Positions 25,191 to 34,658 of a stretch of DNA of 60,643 nucleotides are shown here, piece by piece. Position 1 is the stretch's first letter; the number at the start of each line of letters is the position of its first letter. Made by a program: the position numbers and the translations under genes. Origin of the DNA: Fervidobacterium thailandense (GTDB lineage Bacteria; Thermotogota; Thermotogae; Thermotogales; Fervidobacteriaceae); NCBI RefSeq assembly GCF_001719065.1, contig NZ_LWAF01000012.1, forward strand, positions 1 to 60,643, given 5' to 3'. The notes beneath the pieces are model-generated. The model saw only the letters and a program-made list of their open reading frames with translations. It was not told where the DNA came from and did not search any database.

Positions 25191-25952
25191 TCAGAATTCA
25201 CGCTTTTCAAAAATTTTCATTGCACTCAAGAGAATTATAACAGACAAGATAGCTATCCAAATAGTGTAGGTAGCGTTCGCTTTTCCGGTCCTGAACACAT
25301 CCGTTCCAAGTGCGTAATTGAATGTGTTTAGGAACTTTAACGGCTTTAATAGACCAAGTACAGTTGTGACGGCGAGTAATCCGAGTGAAGCGAGTAAAGG
25401 TTTTACTTGATCGTCGGTGATAACCGAAAAGAAAACGCTTATCGAATACCAGAGTATCGATGCAAAAAGAGTGTGGATGAGGAAGTGGGGGATTACCTGA
25501 TGGTTGTACTCTTTTTCCGTAACGATCGAGTAGATACTTGGAAGTAAGGTTGAAATCGTGATTATGACCAATAGTGCGATAAATCCAGCGATGATTTTAT
25601 TTGTGAAGATCCAGCGTCTTGATCTTCTTACGAGAATGAACTGTATGGTACCTTTTTCAATTTCCCTGGCAAAGAGTGGGAAGCCTAAGATTATGCCGAT
25701 TATCGGAACAAGCTGGCCGAAGTTTTTGCCGAACCACTGGGAGTTGATGTAAAAGTTCCACTCCTTTAATCTTTCGATGAAACCTCGAGGGATTAGTTTT
25801 TCCATAATTTTGCTCGTGCCGGGGGTTCCTTCGTAGCCTTCGAGGAGCGAGACAGAAAATTTTTGAAAAGGGGCTACGATAAAGAAAAGGGCGATGCAGA
25901 CGATCAAAGTGCCGAACAACCTGACCTTAAGATCGTACAGCTCCTTCCTCAC
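25191..25952 (-). CDS. ABC-2 type transporter permease
   Basis: Integral membrane protein, 253 aa, with about six hydrophobic segments: residues 13-31 (GTLIVCIALFFIVAPF), then around 88-104, 128-148, 166-184, 194-212 and 228-245. A short basic stretch REIEKGTIQFILVRRSRR follows the second segment, as in ABC-2 exporters. I start at a GTG at 25952, preceded by AAGGAG and located 3 bases after the ATPase stop. It pairs with the adjacent ATPase; cargo is unknown, though YtrA-controlled systems often answer cell-envelope stress. Confidence 0.85.
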   Translation of the reverse strand: MRKELYDLKVRLFGTLIVCIALFFIVAPFQKFSVSLLEGYEGTPGTSKIMEKLIPRGFIERLKEWNFYINSQWFGKNFGQLVPIIGIILGFPLFAREIEKGTIQFILVRRSRRWIFTNKIIAGFIALLVIITISTLLPSIYSIVTEKEYNHQVIPHFLIHTLFASILWYSISVFFSVITDDQVKPLLASLGLLAVTTVLGLLKPLKFLNTFNYALGTDVFRTGKANATYTIWIAILSVIILLSAMKIFEKREF

Positions 25953-25957
25953 TTGAA

Positions 25958-26797
25958 TCACTCCTTGTTGTGGTTCTTTACTTGGTTCATGATGACGGCC
26001 TCGAAGACCATTTCCAACGAGGCGGGTTTGCACTCGAATCCCAATCGTTCCGCATCGGTGCGGTAGGTTATGTAGACATTTTCTGAGGTTGTTGACCTGT
26101 ACTTCACGAGGAATGGTAAGTTTGGAGGTTCGGTGTTCTCCAGAACAATACTACAGAATTTTTCTTTCATATTGTCGAGTAGATCCATTTCGACGATCTT
26201 TCCGTTACACATGATTGCCACTTTATCGGAGATCTTCTCAACTTCGCTCAGTATGTGGCTTGTGTAAAGAACGGATGCACCTTCTTTGTCCACGGGGATT
26301 GTTCTAATTCGCTCGAGGACCTTGTTGCGTACTATCGGGTCAAGGCCTAAGGTTGGTTCGTCGAATATGTACAAATCGGCTCTTTGCGATAGCGTTACAG
26401 CAAGGTAGAGTAGTGTCTGTTCACCGTTTGAGAGATTTGCGATCTTTTCTCGGAGTGGTATGTCGAACTCTTCGGTCAGTTTCCAGCAAAGTTCCGAATC
26501 GAAATTTTCGGTCAATTCTTCGGCTACTGCTATCATTCTTTCCACGGAGTAGTTTTCGTAAAGCTCTTTTCCTTCCGGTACGTAGGCGATACCGAATTGT
26601 CCGAAAAATTCTATCGAACCTGAGGTTGGTTTTCGAAGTCCTAAGATGCATTTTATCGTTGTGGTTTTTCCGGCTCCATTCGGACCGAGTAAGGAGAATA
26701 TCTCTCCTTTTTCGATTTCGAAGGAAATTCCGTCAACGGCCTTAATCTTGTTCTTCTCCCCATAGTACTTTTTTAAGTCTTCAACCTTGAGCACCAT
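25958..26797 (-). CDS. ABC transporter ATP-binding protein
   Basis: Cytoplasmic ATPase driving the adjacent permease. Walker A is GPNGAGKTTTIKCILG (about residues 39-54) and Walker B is LYIFDEPTLGLDP. The signature reads LSNGEQTLL where LSGGQ is usual, which is a mild deviation. After the core (about 200 residues) comes an 80-residue C-terminal extension typical of the NatA/CcmA class. It overlaps the upstream regulator gene by 17 bases and ends 6 bases before the permease start. 279 aa. Confidence 0.92.
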   Translation of the reverse strand: MVLKVEDLKKYYGEKNKIKAVDGISFEIEKGEIFSLLGPNGAGKTTTIKCILGLRKPTSGSIEFFGQFGIAYVPEGKELYENYSVERMIAVAEELTENFDSELCWKLTEEFDIPLREKIANLSNGEQTLLYLAVTLSQRADLYIFDEPTLGLDPIVRNKVLERIRTIPVDKEGASVLYTSHILSEVEKISDKVAIMCNGKIVEMDLLDNMKEKFCSIVLENTEPPNLPFLVKYRSTTSENVYITYRTDAERLGFECKPASLEMVFEAVIMNQVKNHNKE

Positions 26798-27152
26798 CTT
26801 TGAACACCTCTTGAATGTAGTTTTGAATTTCTTGAAAAGAAAGCCCGACCTTCAAGCATTTTTCAACGGTTTTTCGAAGCTCGTCCAAGGCTTGGTTTTT
26901 CAAGTCCTCGACGTTAACTCCGACGACAACGTAGCCCTCACCACGTTCAGCTCGTATAACTCCCTCGGCTTCCAGTTCTTTGTACGCCCTGGCAACGGTA
27001 TTCAGGTTGACCCCTATGTCCTGTGCCAAAGAGCGGATCGACGGTACGAACTCACCAGGCCTTAATTTGCCAGCAATAATCAATGATTTTATGTTATCCT
27101 TTATCTGCTGATATATCGGAACGTGAGAATGAAAGTCTATGTAAAACCACAA
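26781..27152 (-). CDS. YtrA-type GntR family transcriptional regulator
   Basis: Short GntR regulator, 123 aa. The winged helix-turn-helix covers about residues 8-75 (PIYQQIKDNIKSLI, LRPGEFVPSIRSLAQDIGVN and NTVARAYKELEAEGVI). The C-terminal tail is too small for a ligand domain, as in the YtrA subfamily. I start at a TTG at 27152 (giving MWFYIDFHS, with GAGGTGAT five bases upstream); a GTG three codons earlier sits inside that site. It is the first gene of an operon with the ABC exporter and likely represses it by binding the palindrome at 27190-27211. Confidence 0.9.
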   Translation of the reverse strand: MWFYIDFHSHVPIYQQIKDNIKSLIIAGKLRPGEFVPSIRSLAQDIGVNLNTVARAYKELEAEGVIRAERGEGYVVVGVNVEDLKNQALDELRKTVEKCLKVGLSFQEIQNYIQEVFKDGAQG

Positions 27153-27189
27153 GTTTATCACCTCAAACGTAACTTAGCTTGACTGTCCT

Positions 27190-27211
27190 CTGTAATATTA
27201 TACTATTACAG
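27190..27211. promoter_or_regulatory. Palindromic operator, probably for the YtrA-type regulator
   Basis: CTGTAATA, six bases, TATTACAG: a perfect 8-bp inverted repeat. It covers the -10 element of the promoter at 27197-27225, so binding would block RNA polymerase. Position and symmetry fit GntR-family autoregulation. Confidence 0.8.
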
Positions 27212-27225
27212 CAATACAAAGTCAA
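27197..27225 (-). promoter_or_regulatory. Promoter of the ytrA-ABC exporter operon
   Basis: Minus-strand TTGACT, 17 bases, TATAAT. One of the best sigma-A matches in the window. The -10 is inside the palindromic operator. Confidence 0.88.
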
Positions 27226-27243
27226 CGGGGCAGTTTTGCCCCG
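27226..27243 (-). terminator. GC-rich hairpin after the FtsX-type permease gene
   Basis: CGGGGCA, AAAC, TGCCCCG on the minus strand, 35 bases beyond the permease stop. The following bases (TTGACTTTG) are only weakly U-rich and form the next promoter's -35, so terminator efficiency is uncertain. Confidence 0.55.
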
Positions 27244-27278
27244 TGGAATTTTGAGCTACCAAGATTTTGGGAGACTCG

Positions 27279-29888
27279 CTAATCGTAAACGCGCAAGGCT
27301 TCGGATGGTGGGATCCGTTTTGACAAGCTTGCCGGTATAGAGACGAAGACGAGTGTTATTCCAAACACGCTCAAAATGGTACCGAAGACTTTCCAAATCG
27401 GCACGAGTATCTTGAAATCACTGAGTATTGGTGAAATAAAGTCGCGCAAGTCTTGGATGACGAACACTGTTGTGAGTACCGCTACGGCTACAGCAATCGC
27501 AACGATTGAGAAAGATTCGTAAATGAATATCTTGAAAATAACGTCACCCTTACTACCGATCGCCCTGAGCATACCAATTTCCCTACGTCTGACGTAGACA
27601 TTTCGGAAGGTCATGATGGCAAGGCCAGCAAACCCGCTGACAAACCCGATGTAGAACAGTTGTAAGGCCATGTTGACGAGGTTGTTTATAGCCGAGTAGA
27701 GTTTCTCTATCTCACCGGTGATGTAAAACGCTCCGTCAAATTTTCTGGTTACGAACTCCTGAAGTTCGAGGGCATCTTGAGGATTTTTTATGACCCCCGC
27801 ATACCCTCTGACAGCACCGAAAATCTTCCTATCCCACACGAGGATACCTTCCATGGGAAGTAATGCCTGTTCTTGTGAGTAGCGACCGAATAACGTAAAT
27901 TCTTCGCTGATCTTGGGTGAGATACCTGGTAAGACTCCTTTGATCGTCATCCTTATCTTGTCACCTACTTGTTGGTCTATTGGTATCTTGTCGGAGATGA
28001 ATGTGGAGAGTGGTGGAATGCCATCTTTTTTTCGTTTTTCAAGATCCTTCATGAGCTTTTCGGATGGAAGAACAAGTCTATCGAAGATTTCGTTGGTTGA
28101 TACGATGAAGGTGTATTTATCCTTTATGCCCTCGAACGATACCTGGACGAGCTGTATCGGGATGAGTTTTTCGAATTTGGATGTGAATTTCTTGTCTTCG
28201 AGGTATTTGTAAGAGCCGAACAAGGTCTTAATGGGGTTTTCAACGATAATGAAGTTGTAACCGAACGCGCCTTCCTGCTTTTTTGAGTTTATGTATTCCG
28301 CGATGCTGTGGGGGATGATTGCGCTTATCAAAATGAGAACGAGTGTGACGGAGTATATAACGAAAATCGTGAAATTTCTCGTTTTGTACTTATCAAGGTA
28401 GGCCAAGGCTATTGTGGATGGGACGCTTTTTACACGCTCGAAAAGGTTTCTCAAAAACGGAACAGCGGAGAAGACAACGTAGATCGCTCCAACGAGGAAG
28501 TATCCTGCCCGGATGAGAAATTGGAGGCCTGCGCCCTCTCCGATCATACTGAAGGTTGCAACAAAAATTGAGAGACCGTAAGTAAGTTGAATTATGGGTG
28601 AGGGGAATAGTAAAGGAATCGTTGCAAGGAAGACTACCAGGGCGTGCTCCAAGGAAACAAGCAGGGAAGCTAAGACAAGCACAAACGCGATGGCCATTTT
28701 TAACTTTCTCTGAGATTTTTTGCCTTCCGCTCGCCCAGTGTAAAGTGTGACCGGCGATGTTTTCGAAAACTCGAGACTTCTGGAAATGAGTATCGTAACG
28801 GGTACGAAGAGCGATATGACGATAGCGAGAACGATACTCTGAAAGGTCACGTGGAACGGGATTGTATCCTGTACGAACGCAAACAGATCATCCGTTCTAC
28901 GGAAAGAGTTTATCTTGTCAAGTAACAGTTTTCCAAATCCCACACCAACTATTGCTCCGACCGTTGCCGACGAGAATAAGTACAGCAGTCCCTCTATGAA
29001 AAGTATGAGAAACATCTTGTGCCTTGGAAAACCTAATGCTCTAAGTGCGCCAAGTGTCTGCTTTCGCTCTTCCGTTAGAATACCAAAGAAGGAAGCGATG
29101 AATAAGAAGCTTGAGAGTACTGCAAAACCGGAGAATCCGATGAACAGGTAACCGATCAGACGGTTGAGTGGAGATGTTCTGAGTCTGTACTTTGGTGTGG
29201 ATATCCTTATCGTTCCCTCGGATTTCAGGCTTTCAGCGAGCTTCGGGTGAGCATCTACAGGGAGTGTTGTAGAGACGAAGTACGCGTTCGGATCTTTAAG
29301 AGGGTAGATTCCGTATTTTTCGAATAGATCTTCCGGGAGAAATATCGTACCGTTTGCGGATGTGGTCTCTCCCCTGAAGTTGAGTTCCTTTTCCCCGAAT
29401 CCGTTAATTGTGACTTTGTAGCTTCCTTTGGCCGTGATGATCTCTATTTGATCTCCAACCTTCAAATCGAACGCCTGCGCGGTGTCGTAGCTTACAATTA
29501 CACCGTTTCCCTCGAAATTTGCGAATCTCTTAAACTCTTTTGTGAGTGCTATTGCGAAGAGATCGGTGTACTTTTTTCCAATCTTCACCGTCACCTGAGC
29601 CAGCTTGACAGGTGTAAAGTCACGAATTTCGGGAAATTCATGCAGGAAACTTTCTATCTTTTCGGGGTTGAGAGCCTTGGGAAAGAATATCGTATCGGCC
29701 TTGTCTTTGACGATGAGGTCTATCTTACCGAGGTTGCGTTCGATCTTGGTTTGAAGGTACCGCTGAACAGAATCGTTAAGAGAAAGGCCACCAACGAGAA
29801 GCATGGTGGCCACCATCGTTCCCATAATCGCAAGCAAAACGATCTTCCAGTGTTTGGTGAAGTTTCTGAATGCGATTTTAAGTACCAT
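27279..29888 (-). CDS. FtsX/MacB-type ABC permease
   Basis: Large membrane protein, 869 aa. An N-terminal membrane anchor (IVLLAIMGTMVATMLLVGGL) precedes an extracytoplasmic domain of roughly 200 residues. A first FtsX core follows at about 245-365, containing LTEERKQTLGALRALGF. Two to three middle membrane spans, a second extracytoplasmic domain, and a final FtsX core with YVRRREIGMLRAIGS complete it. This duplicated layout is that of LolC/MacB-like permeases for lipoproteins or peptides. No matching ATPase gene is adjacent. I start at the ATG at 29888, with TTGGAGG upstream, rather than 12 codons earlier inside rpoD. Confidence 0.85.
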   Translation of the reverse strand: MVLKIAFRNFTKHWKIVLLAIMGTMVATMLLVGGLSLNDSVQRYLQTKIERNLGKIDLIVKDKADTIFFPKALNPEKIESFLHEFPEIRDFTPVKLAQVTVKIGKKYTDLFAIALTKEFKRFANFEGNGVIVSYDTAQAFDLKVGDQIEIITAKGSYKVTINGFGEKELNFRGETTSANGTIFLPEDLFEKYGIYPLKDPNAYFVSTTLPVDAHPKLAESLKSEGTIRISTPKYRLRTSPLNRLIGYLFIGFSGFAVLSSFLFIASFFGILTEERKQTLGALRALGFPRHKMFLILFIEGLLYLFSSATVGAIVGVGFGKLLLDKINSFRRTDDLFAFVQDTIPFHVTFQSIVLAIVISLFVPVTILISRSLEFSKTSPVTLYTGRAEGKKSQRKLKMAIAFVLVLASLLVSLEHALVVFLATIPLLFPSPIIQLTYGLSIFVATFSMIGEGAGLQFLIRAGYFLVGAIYVVFSAVPFLRNLFERVKSVPSTIALAYLDKYKTRNFTIFVIYSVTLVLILISAIIPHSIAEYINSKKQEGAFGYNFIIVENPIKTLFGSYKYLEDKKFTSKFEKLIPIQLVQVSFEGIKDKYTFIVSTNEIFDRLVLPSEKLMKDLEKRKKDGIPPLSTFISDKIPIDQQVGDKIRMTIKGVLPGISPKISEEFTLFGRYSQEQALLPMEGILVWDRKIFGAVRGYAGVIKNPQDALELQEFVTRKFDGAFYITGEIEKLYSAINNLVNMALQLFYIGFVSGFAGLAIMTFRNVYVRRREIGMLRAIGSKGDVIFKIFIYESFSIVAIAVAVAVLTTVFVIQDLRDFISPILSDFKILVPIWKVFGTILSVFGITLVFVSIPASLSKRIPPSEALRVYD

Positions 29889-29920
29889 TTTTCGGCCTCC
29901 AAGTGTGTTGAATTTGGTCA

Positions 29921-31039
29921 TCAATCTTCTTCGGTAAGTTTCTGGAGGAGCCTTAAGTACCTACTTCTTGATGGATGTCTCAGCTTTCTGAGAGCTTTGA
30001 CTTCGATTTGCCTGATTCTTTCCCTCGTTACACCGAAGTACTGACCAACTTCTTCAAGAGTTTTAGGTTTTCCGTCCAAAATTCCATATCTCATCTTCAG
30101 CACCATTTTTTCCCTGTCGTTGAGTGTCTCCAGTAATTTGTCTATCTCCTCTTTCATGAGCATCCTGATGGCCTCTTTCTTCGGTGAACCTATGCTTTCA
30201 TCAGCAACGAAATCACCCATCGAAGAGTCTTCCTCTTCACCAACTGGCGTTTCGAGTGACAACGTTTCAGGCGCGGCTTGGAGAATCTCCTCGATCTTTT
30301 CCACCGGCTTTCCGACTTGCTCCGCGATGTATTCAAGTGGTGGTTCTTCACCGTGTTCAAGCATGTACTCTCGTTTGATTTTCTGGATCTTGTTTATCGT
30401 TTCGACCATGTGTACCGGTACCCTTATTGTACGCGCTTGGTCCGCTATGGCCCTCGTTATGGCTTGCCTGATCCACCAGGTTGCGTAAGTGGAGAACTTG
30501 TACCCTTTCGTCCAGTCGAATTTTTCAACGGCTTTGATCAATCCCAAACTACCTTCCTGAATAAGGTCGAGGAACGACAAACCTTTACCGAGGTACCTCT
30601 TGGCCATGCTGACGACAAGCCTGAGGTTCGATATGATGAGCTCCTCTTTTGCTTTTTTATCACCTTTCTGCGCCAGCTGGGCAAGGCGTTTCTCCTCCGA
30701 CGGGGTGAGAAGTCTGATCTTACCGATATCACGTAGGTACATCTTTATAAGGTCTTTTGGTTCGGTGCTATCGAACACCTCTGGACCTTCCGAAAGGTAA
30801 GCTCTGACATCCTCTTCGATGTTCGTAATATCGGTATTATCCCTTATCTCGATCCTGTTCTTCTCAAGGGTTTCGTAAACCAGATCGAGGAAATTGCTGT
30901 CCATCGTTTCCTCTTCACCCGGTGGGAAGGTCCTATCGATGTCGTCGTAAGTGATGTAGCCTTTCTTTTTTCCGAGCTCAACGAGTTTTTCAAGTCTTTT
31001 CTGGAGTTCCGGGTTATCTTTCAAGGCAGCCTTCGACAT
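29921..31039 (-). CDS. rpoD: RNA polymerase principal sigma factor (SigA/RpoD)
   Basis: Housekeeping sigma-70 factor. A short region 1.1 is followed by region 1.2 ([16 protein letters not shown]), region 2 ([19 protein letters not shown] and [15 protein letters not shown], contacting the -10), region 3, and region 4 ([20 protein letters not shown], contacting the -35). It has no large non-conserved insert between 1.2 and 2. I start at the ATG at 31039 with GAGGAGGTGG about 10 bases upstream; a GTG four codons earlier overlaps that site. It follows dnaG, the common macromolecular-synthesis pairing. 372 aa. Confidence 0.96.
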   Translation of the reverse strand: MSKAALKDNPELQKRLEKLVELGKKKGYITYDDIDRTFPPGEEETMDSNFLDLVYETLEKNRIEIRDNTDITNIEEDVRAYLSEGPEVFDSTEPKDLIKMYLRDIGKIRLLTPSEEKRLAQLAQKGDKKAKEELIISNLRLVVSMAKRYLGKGLSFLDLIQEGSLGLIKAVEKFDWTKGYKFSTYATWWIRQAITRAIADQARTIRVPVHMVETINKIQKIKREYMLEHGEEPPLEYIAEQVGKPVEKIEEILQAAPETLSLETPVGEEEDSSMGDFVADESIGSPKKEAIRMLMKEEIDKLLETLNDREKMVLKMRYGILDGKPKTLEEVGQYFGVTRERIRQIEVKALRKLRHPSRSRYLRLLQKLTEED

Positions 31040-31077
31040 GAGAATATCCACCTCCTCACGATAGATTCATTCACAAT

Positions 31078-32778
31078 TTATTTTTGGCCTTTTTTCAATT
31101 TTTCCCGCTGTTTGACGAGTTCGATGCGAGCTTTGAGGAGAACTTTCTTCTCGTCGGGTGAGCTCACTTTTGAGATCATGTTGTCGATTTCTTTGATTCT
31201 CTTTTCGATTTTGCGCACTTCGATCTCCTTTTTTATGCCCTCGATAACGCTATCGTCTATTTCAAAGTTAATTTTTTCAAGGGAACTCCTCACAAAATTT
31301 CCCATATCTTTAGACAACTGATCCAGCGAAACGTTCAAATCTTTTGCGATGAGAAAAAACTCCCGGGCCTTTCCCTCGAGGATTTCAGGTGAAAATTCGA
31401 GCTTGGAGAATTCTTCCGGATAATTGAAGTACATGAACACAAGATAGTCCTCGAGTGTTGGTAATGACGGGATAGCCTGTGCCTGAGTGACGGAGATACC
31501 GGTGATTCCCACGTACGGACGAATTGTTTGCGACACGTCTGGAATTTTTGAAAGTATGCTTTCGATCTTACTCACCGGTAAACCTACCAGTTCAGCTACT
31601 CTGCTCATCAAACCAGTTACGAGTTTTGGGTTTGTCTGAAGGATCGTCATCCATTTTCGTACACTTTGAAGGTACGTGTTGACAGCATTTGGATTTGAAA
31701 AATCATAGCCCTGCGCGAGCGTTTCGGCGACGAACAGATCCGGGGATTTTGAATTCTCAAGGCTTTCTATCAATCCCTTTTCACCGAGTTTCCGATACAC
31801 CTCATCCGCGTCTTTACCACCTCTGAACTGCGCGATCATGACGTTGAAACCGAGTGGCAGGAGCAACTCAAGGCTCCTAAGTGCGGCTTTTACTCCGGCG
31901 CTGTCGCTGTCGAAGGCTATAACTATGTTGTTTGTGAACTTCCTTATTTTCGATGCGTGTGCTTTTGTCAATGCCGTTCCAAGAGTTGCAACCGTACTCT
32001 TTATACCTGCTCTGTGGAAGGCTATAGCGTCAAAGTAGCCTTCGCAAATGACTGCGTAATCTAACTGCTTCATGTATTCTTTCGCCACGTGCATCATGAA
32101 AAGGGTGGTTGATTTTTTGAAAACGATGGTATCCTGTGAATTTATGTATTTCGGTACACCATCACCAACAAGACGTCCGCCGAAAGCTATTATGCGCCCG
32201 TAATCGTCACTTATAGGTATCGTTATCCTTCCAGCGAATGGGTCGGTGTAGACGAACCCGAACTGTTCGAGTTTTTCCCTGTCCAAGTTCAGTGCTTGCG
32301 CGATAGTTTGAGGAAACTTTGAACCAGGTGGTGAATAGCCGAACTCGTAAAGTGAAATCTCCCGTTTGTCGAAACCTCGGTCTTCCAGGTATTGGATAAT
32401 ATTTGCGGAGTTGTTCAGTGCTGAGCGGTATTTGTTGTGGAGCTGTCTGTAGAATTCAAAATAAAGGCTTCTGAGTTGATCCTCTTCCCGAAGCTCTATC
32501 TCCTCACCGACACGTTCGGCAAGTTTTCTTAAAGCCTCAACGTAAGAGATGTTCTCGATCTCTTGGACGAATTTAATAACGTCTCCTGAGGCACCACAGC
32601 CAAAACAGTGATATATATTCTTTGTGGGGCTCACGTAGAACGATGGAGTAGTTTCCGTGTGAAATGGGCACAGTCCCCTGTAGTTGGCTCCAACCTTTTG
32701 GAGGCTGACGTATTCTGATATGACCTCCACAATATCGAGTTTTGACTTAATACGCTCGACTGTTTCCCTGGGAATCAT
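31078..32778 (-). CDS. dnaG: DnaG: DNA primase
   Basis: Makes RNA primers for replication. An N-terminal zinc-binding domain (CPFHTETTPSF and YHCFGCGASGD, CHC2 type) is followed by the primase core (FAGRITIPISDDYGRIIAFGGR) and a TOPRIM domain (AVICEGYFDAIA and AFDSDSAGVKAALRS). The C-terminal third, less conserved and rich in charged helices, is expected to bind the replicative helicase. 566 aa, normal for the family. The stop is 38 bases before the rpoD start. Confidence 0.96.
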   Translation of the reverse strand: MIPRETVERIKSKLDIVEVISEYVSLQKVGANYRGLCPFHTETTPSFYVSPTKNIYHCFGCGASGDVIKFVQEIENISYVEALRKLAERVGEEIELREEDQLRSLYFEFYRQLHNKYRSALNNSANIIQYLEDRGFDKREISLYEFGYSPPGSKFPQTIAQALNLDREKLEQFGFVYTDPFAGRITIPISDDYGRIIAFGGRLVGDGVPKYINSQDTIVFKKSTTLFMMHVAKEYMKQLDYAVICEGYFDAIAFHRAGIKSTVATLGTALTKAHASKIRKFTNNIVIAFDSDSAGVKAALRSLELLLPLGFNVMIAQFRGGKDADEVYRKLGEKGLIESLENSKSPDLFVAETLAQGYDFSNPNAVNTYLQSVRKWMTILQTNPKLVTGLMSRVAELVGLPVSKIESILSKIPDVSQTIRPYVGITGISVTQAQAIPSLPTLEDYLVFMYFNYPEEFSKLEFSPEILEGKAREFFLIAKDLNVSLDQLSKDMGNFVRSSLEKINFEIDDSVIEGIKKEIEVRKIEKRIKEIDNMISKVSSPDEKKVLLKARIELVKQREKLKKGQK

Positions 32779-32827
32779 ACGACGACCTCCCAGGTACCGG
32801 AAAAGTTTTTGAAAGGCTTAAACGATG

Positions 32828-32867
32828 AATAAACAAAGGCGCAGATGGTGGATACCACCTGCACCTT
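32828..32867 (-). terminator. Terminator after rpsI
   Basis: Minus-strand AAGGTGCAGGTGG, short loop, CCACCATCTGCGCCTT (imperfect, about 13 paired bases) followed by TGTTTATT. It lies 68 bases past the rpsI stop and before dnaG. Confidence 0.8.
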
Positions 32868-32934
32868 CATTTTTAATTGAGCGATTGATTCGAGACATCT
32901 CTGCCACAGAATTCTGGAAGCAACCATCGAAAGA

Positions 32935-33333
32935 TTAACGCTTGGAGAACTGAGGAGCCCTTCTCGCTTTCTTGAGCCCGTACTTCTTTCTTTCGACCAT
33001 CCTCGGGTCCCTGGTAAGGTAACCCTTTTCCCTGAGTATTGGCCTGAGATCCGGGTTGTACGCAACGAGTGCGCGTGCAATACCGAGTCTAACGGCTCCG
33101 GCTTGTCCACTCTTACCTCCACCCTCAACCCTTATGAAAAGGTCAAAAGAACCCTCGAGTCCTACCGTTCTGAGAGGTTCGATCGCGTGGAGTGTCCAGA
33201 TTTTATTCTCAAAGTAGTCATTCAAATCGTTGTATTCTTGGTCATTTATCGTTATCTTGCCGGTTCCGGGTTTCAGGTACACTCTTGCAACGGAGGTCTT
33301 CCTTCTACCAGTTCCCATGTAAATTTCCGCCAT
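32935..33333 (-). CDS. rpsI: Ribosomal protein S9
   Basis: Small-subunit protein S9, 132 aa. Typical segments: [16 protein letters not shown] at the N-terminus, [23 protein letters not shown] in the middle, and the basic tail ending PQFSKR that reaches the P site. It is the last gene of the ribosomal protein operon, 32 bases after rplM. Confidence 0.98.
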   Translation of the reverse strand: MAEIYMGTGRRKTSVARVYLKPGTGKITINDQEYNDLNDYFENKIWTLHAIEPLRTVGLEGSFDLFIRVEGGGKSGQAGAVRLGIARALVAYNPDLRPILREKGYLTRDPRMVERKKYGLKKARRAPQFSKR

Positions 33334-33365
33334 CTGCCTTCCCTCCTCTATTCCTCTTCAGCACA

Positions 33366-33809
33366 TTAGAGAAGCTCTACTTTTTCTGGCTTCTGTGCTT
33401 GGTGTGGGTGTTCTGATCCAGCGTAGACTTTCAGTCTCTTAAACTGGTGTCTTCCGATGATCGTCTTTGGGAGCATCCTCTTAACCGCAAGTTCGATCAG
33501 TCTCTCGGGATGGGTTTCGAGTATTTGCTTTGCGGTCTTGGATTTCAGACCACCAGGGTATCCAGAGTGGTGGTAGTAAACCTTCTGGGTCAGTTTCTTT
33601 CCTGTGAGTTTGACCTTCTCGGCGTTGATGACGACAACGAAGTTACCAGAATCGATGTGTGGTGTCCAGGTTGGTTCATTCTTTCCTTGCAAAAGTAACG
33701 CTATCCTCGTTGCTAACCTGCCAAGGGGTTTGTCCGTAGCGTCCACAAGGTACCATTTTCTCTCAACGTTGGTTGGCATTGTGGTTTTCTGAACGGGGAA
33801 TGGTCTTGC
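33366..33809 (-). CDS. rplM: Ribosomal protein L13
   Basis: Large-subunit protein L13, 147 aa. Segments [50 protein letters not shown] and AVKRMLPK are diagnostic. I start at the ATG at 33809 with GGGAGG upstream; the longer frame would run into ribU. The short N-terminal extension [16 protein letters not shown] precedes the usual first strand. Confidence 0.97.
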   Translation of the reverse strand, partial: ARPFPVQKTTMPTNVERKWYLVDATDKPLGRLATRIALLLQGKNEPTWTPHIDSGNFVVVINAEKVKLTGKKLTQKVYYHHSGYPGGLKSKTAKQILETHPERLIELAVKRMLPKTIIGRHQFKRLKVYAGSEHPHQAQKPEKVELL

Positions 33810-33843
33810 CATACACTTTCCTCCCTTCGTGTCTATTTCATTT

Positions 33844-34371
33844 TTACTCAAATATCTTTTCTATTCTTCCCCTCACAAGAGCGTTCACGATCGAATCGAT
33901 GGAGAATTTGATCGCGTTAAACGCGGCAATCCACGGTAAGAATTTCACCACTTCTGCAAAAGGTATCTTCCAGTAAAACGGCACGACGATCATGTTTAAA
34001 ACGAGCATCACACCAGTTGTTACGAGGACACCGACTACGTAGCCAAGAATCTCCGTTGCTCGGTTTTTCCTAATCCTGTAGACCAAAATCGTCGGCACTA
34101 TGAAGAAAAATCCAGCTGCGAAGTTCATCAAAATACCTACTATGTCACCGGACTTGAGTATATAAAATAGCAGATCTTTTATGATTAGTACGAGTATTGC
34201 ATCGGGAATACCGAATATGAATCCCGCAAGGAGCGCTAAGATATCACTTGGATCGTATTTCAAAAAATTTACCGCCGGGAAGATCGGAAATTCCAAGAAC
34301 ATTAGCCCAGTTGCGAGTGCCGACATTATTCCGATCGTTGCAATTCGCGTGGCGGTAGTCTGCTTTTTCAT
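33844..34371 (-). CDS. ribU: RibU: riboflavin ECF transporter substrate-binding subunit
   Basis: S-component of an energy-coupling factor transporter, 175 aa, with about six membrane spans. The signature segment [21 protein letters not shown] is that of RibU; an N-terminal [14 protein letters not shown] helix binds the shared T-component. It needs the ECF ATPases and T-subunit encoded elsewhere. It sits between rpmA and rplM; I recall the same placement in T. maritima. No FMN riboswitch-like sequence precedes it, so it is presumably expressed with the ribosomal genes. Riboflavin specificity is inferred from family and context. Confidence 0.85.
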   Translation of the reverse strand: MKKQTTATRIATIGIMSALATGLMFLEFPIFPAVNFLKYDPSDILALLAGFIFGIPDAILVLIIKDLLFYILKSGDIVGILMNFAAGFFFIVPTILVYRIRKNRATEILGYVVGVLVTTGVMLVLNMIVVPFYWKIPFAEVVKFLPWIAAFNAIKFSIDSIVNALVRGRIEKIFE

Positions 34372-34391
34372 GGCAATTTCACCTCAAATGC

Positions 34392-34658
34392 TCACTCTTC
34401 GATCACGGTGACGTACTTTCTGTTGTTCCTCTCGAAGAACTTTACGATTCCGTCTTTCAGTGCGAAGAGTGTGAAATCCCTACCCATTCCGACGTTTTTA
34501 CCGGGCCAGATGCGCGTTCCGCGCTGCCTAACGATTATGTTACCAGCTACAACTCTTTCTCCGTCGTATTTTTTGACACCTAAGTACTTCGGATTGCTAT
34601 CCCTACCGTTTCTTCCAGCACCGCTCGATTTCGCGAAGAGTTGTATATTAATGCACAT
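34392..34658 (-). CDS. rpmA: Ribosomal protein L27 with cleavable N-terminal extension
   Basis: Large-subunit protein L27, 88 aa: [32 protein letters not shown] and [12 protein letters not shown]. The first nine residues MCINIQLFA resemble the LQFFA pre-sequence that Prp protease removes from L27 in Firmicutes, leaving a mature start at KSSG. The prp gene is immediately upstream and overlaps by 11 bases, which supports processing here too. Confidence 0.96.
   Translation of the reverse strand: MCINIQLFAKSSGAGRNGRDSNPKYLGVKKYDGERVVAGNIIVRQRGTRIWPGKNVGMGRDFTLFALKDGIVKFFERNNRKYVTVIEE

Noticed and set aside
32775-33128. 117-codon minus-strand ORF between rpsI and dnaG
   Set aside because: Most of it overlaps rpsI out of frame and the rest contains the rpsI terminator.
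34372-34391. FMN riboswitch before ribU
   Set aside because: The gap to rpmA is only 20 bases, far too short for that element.
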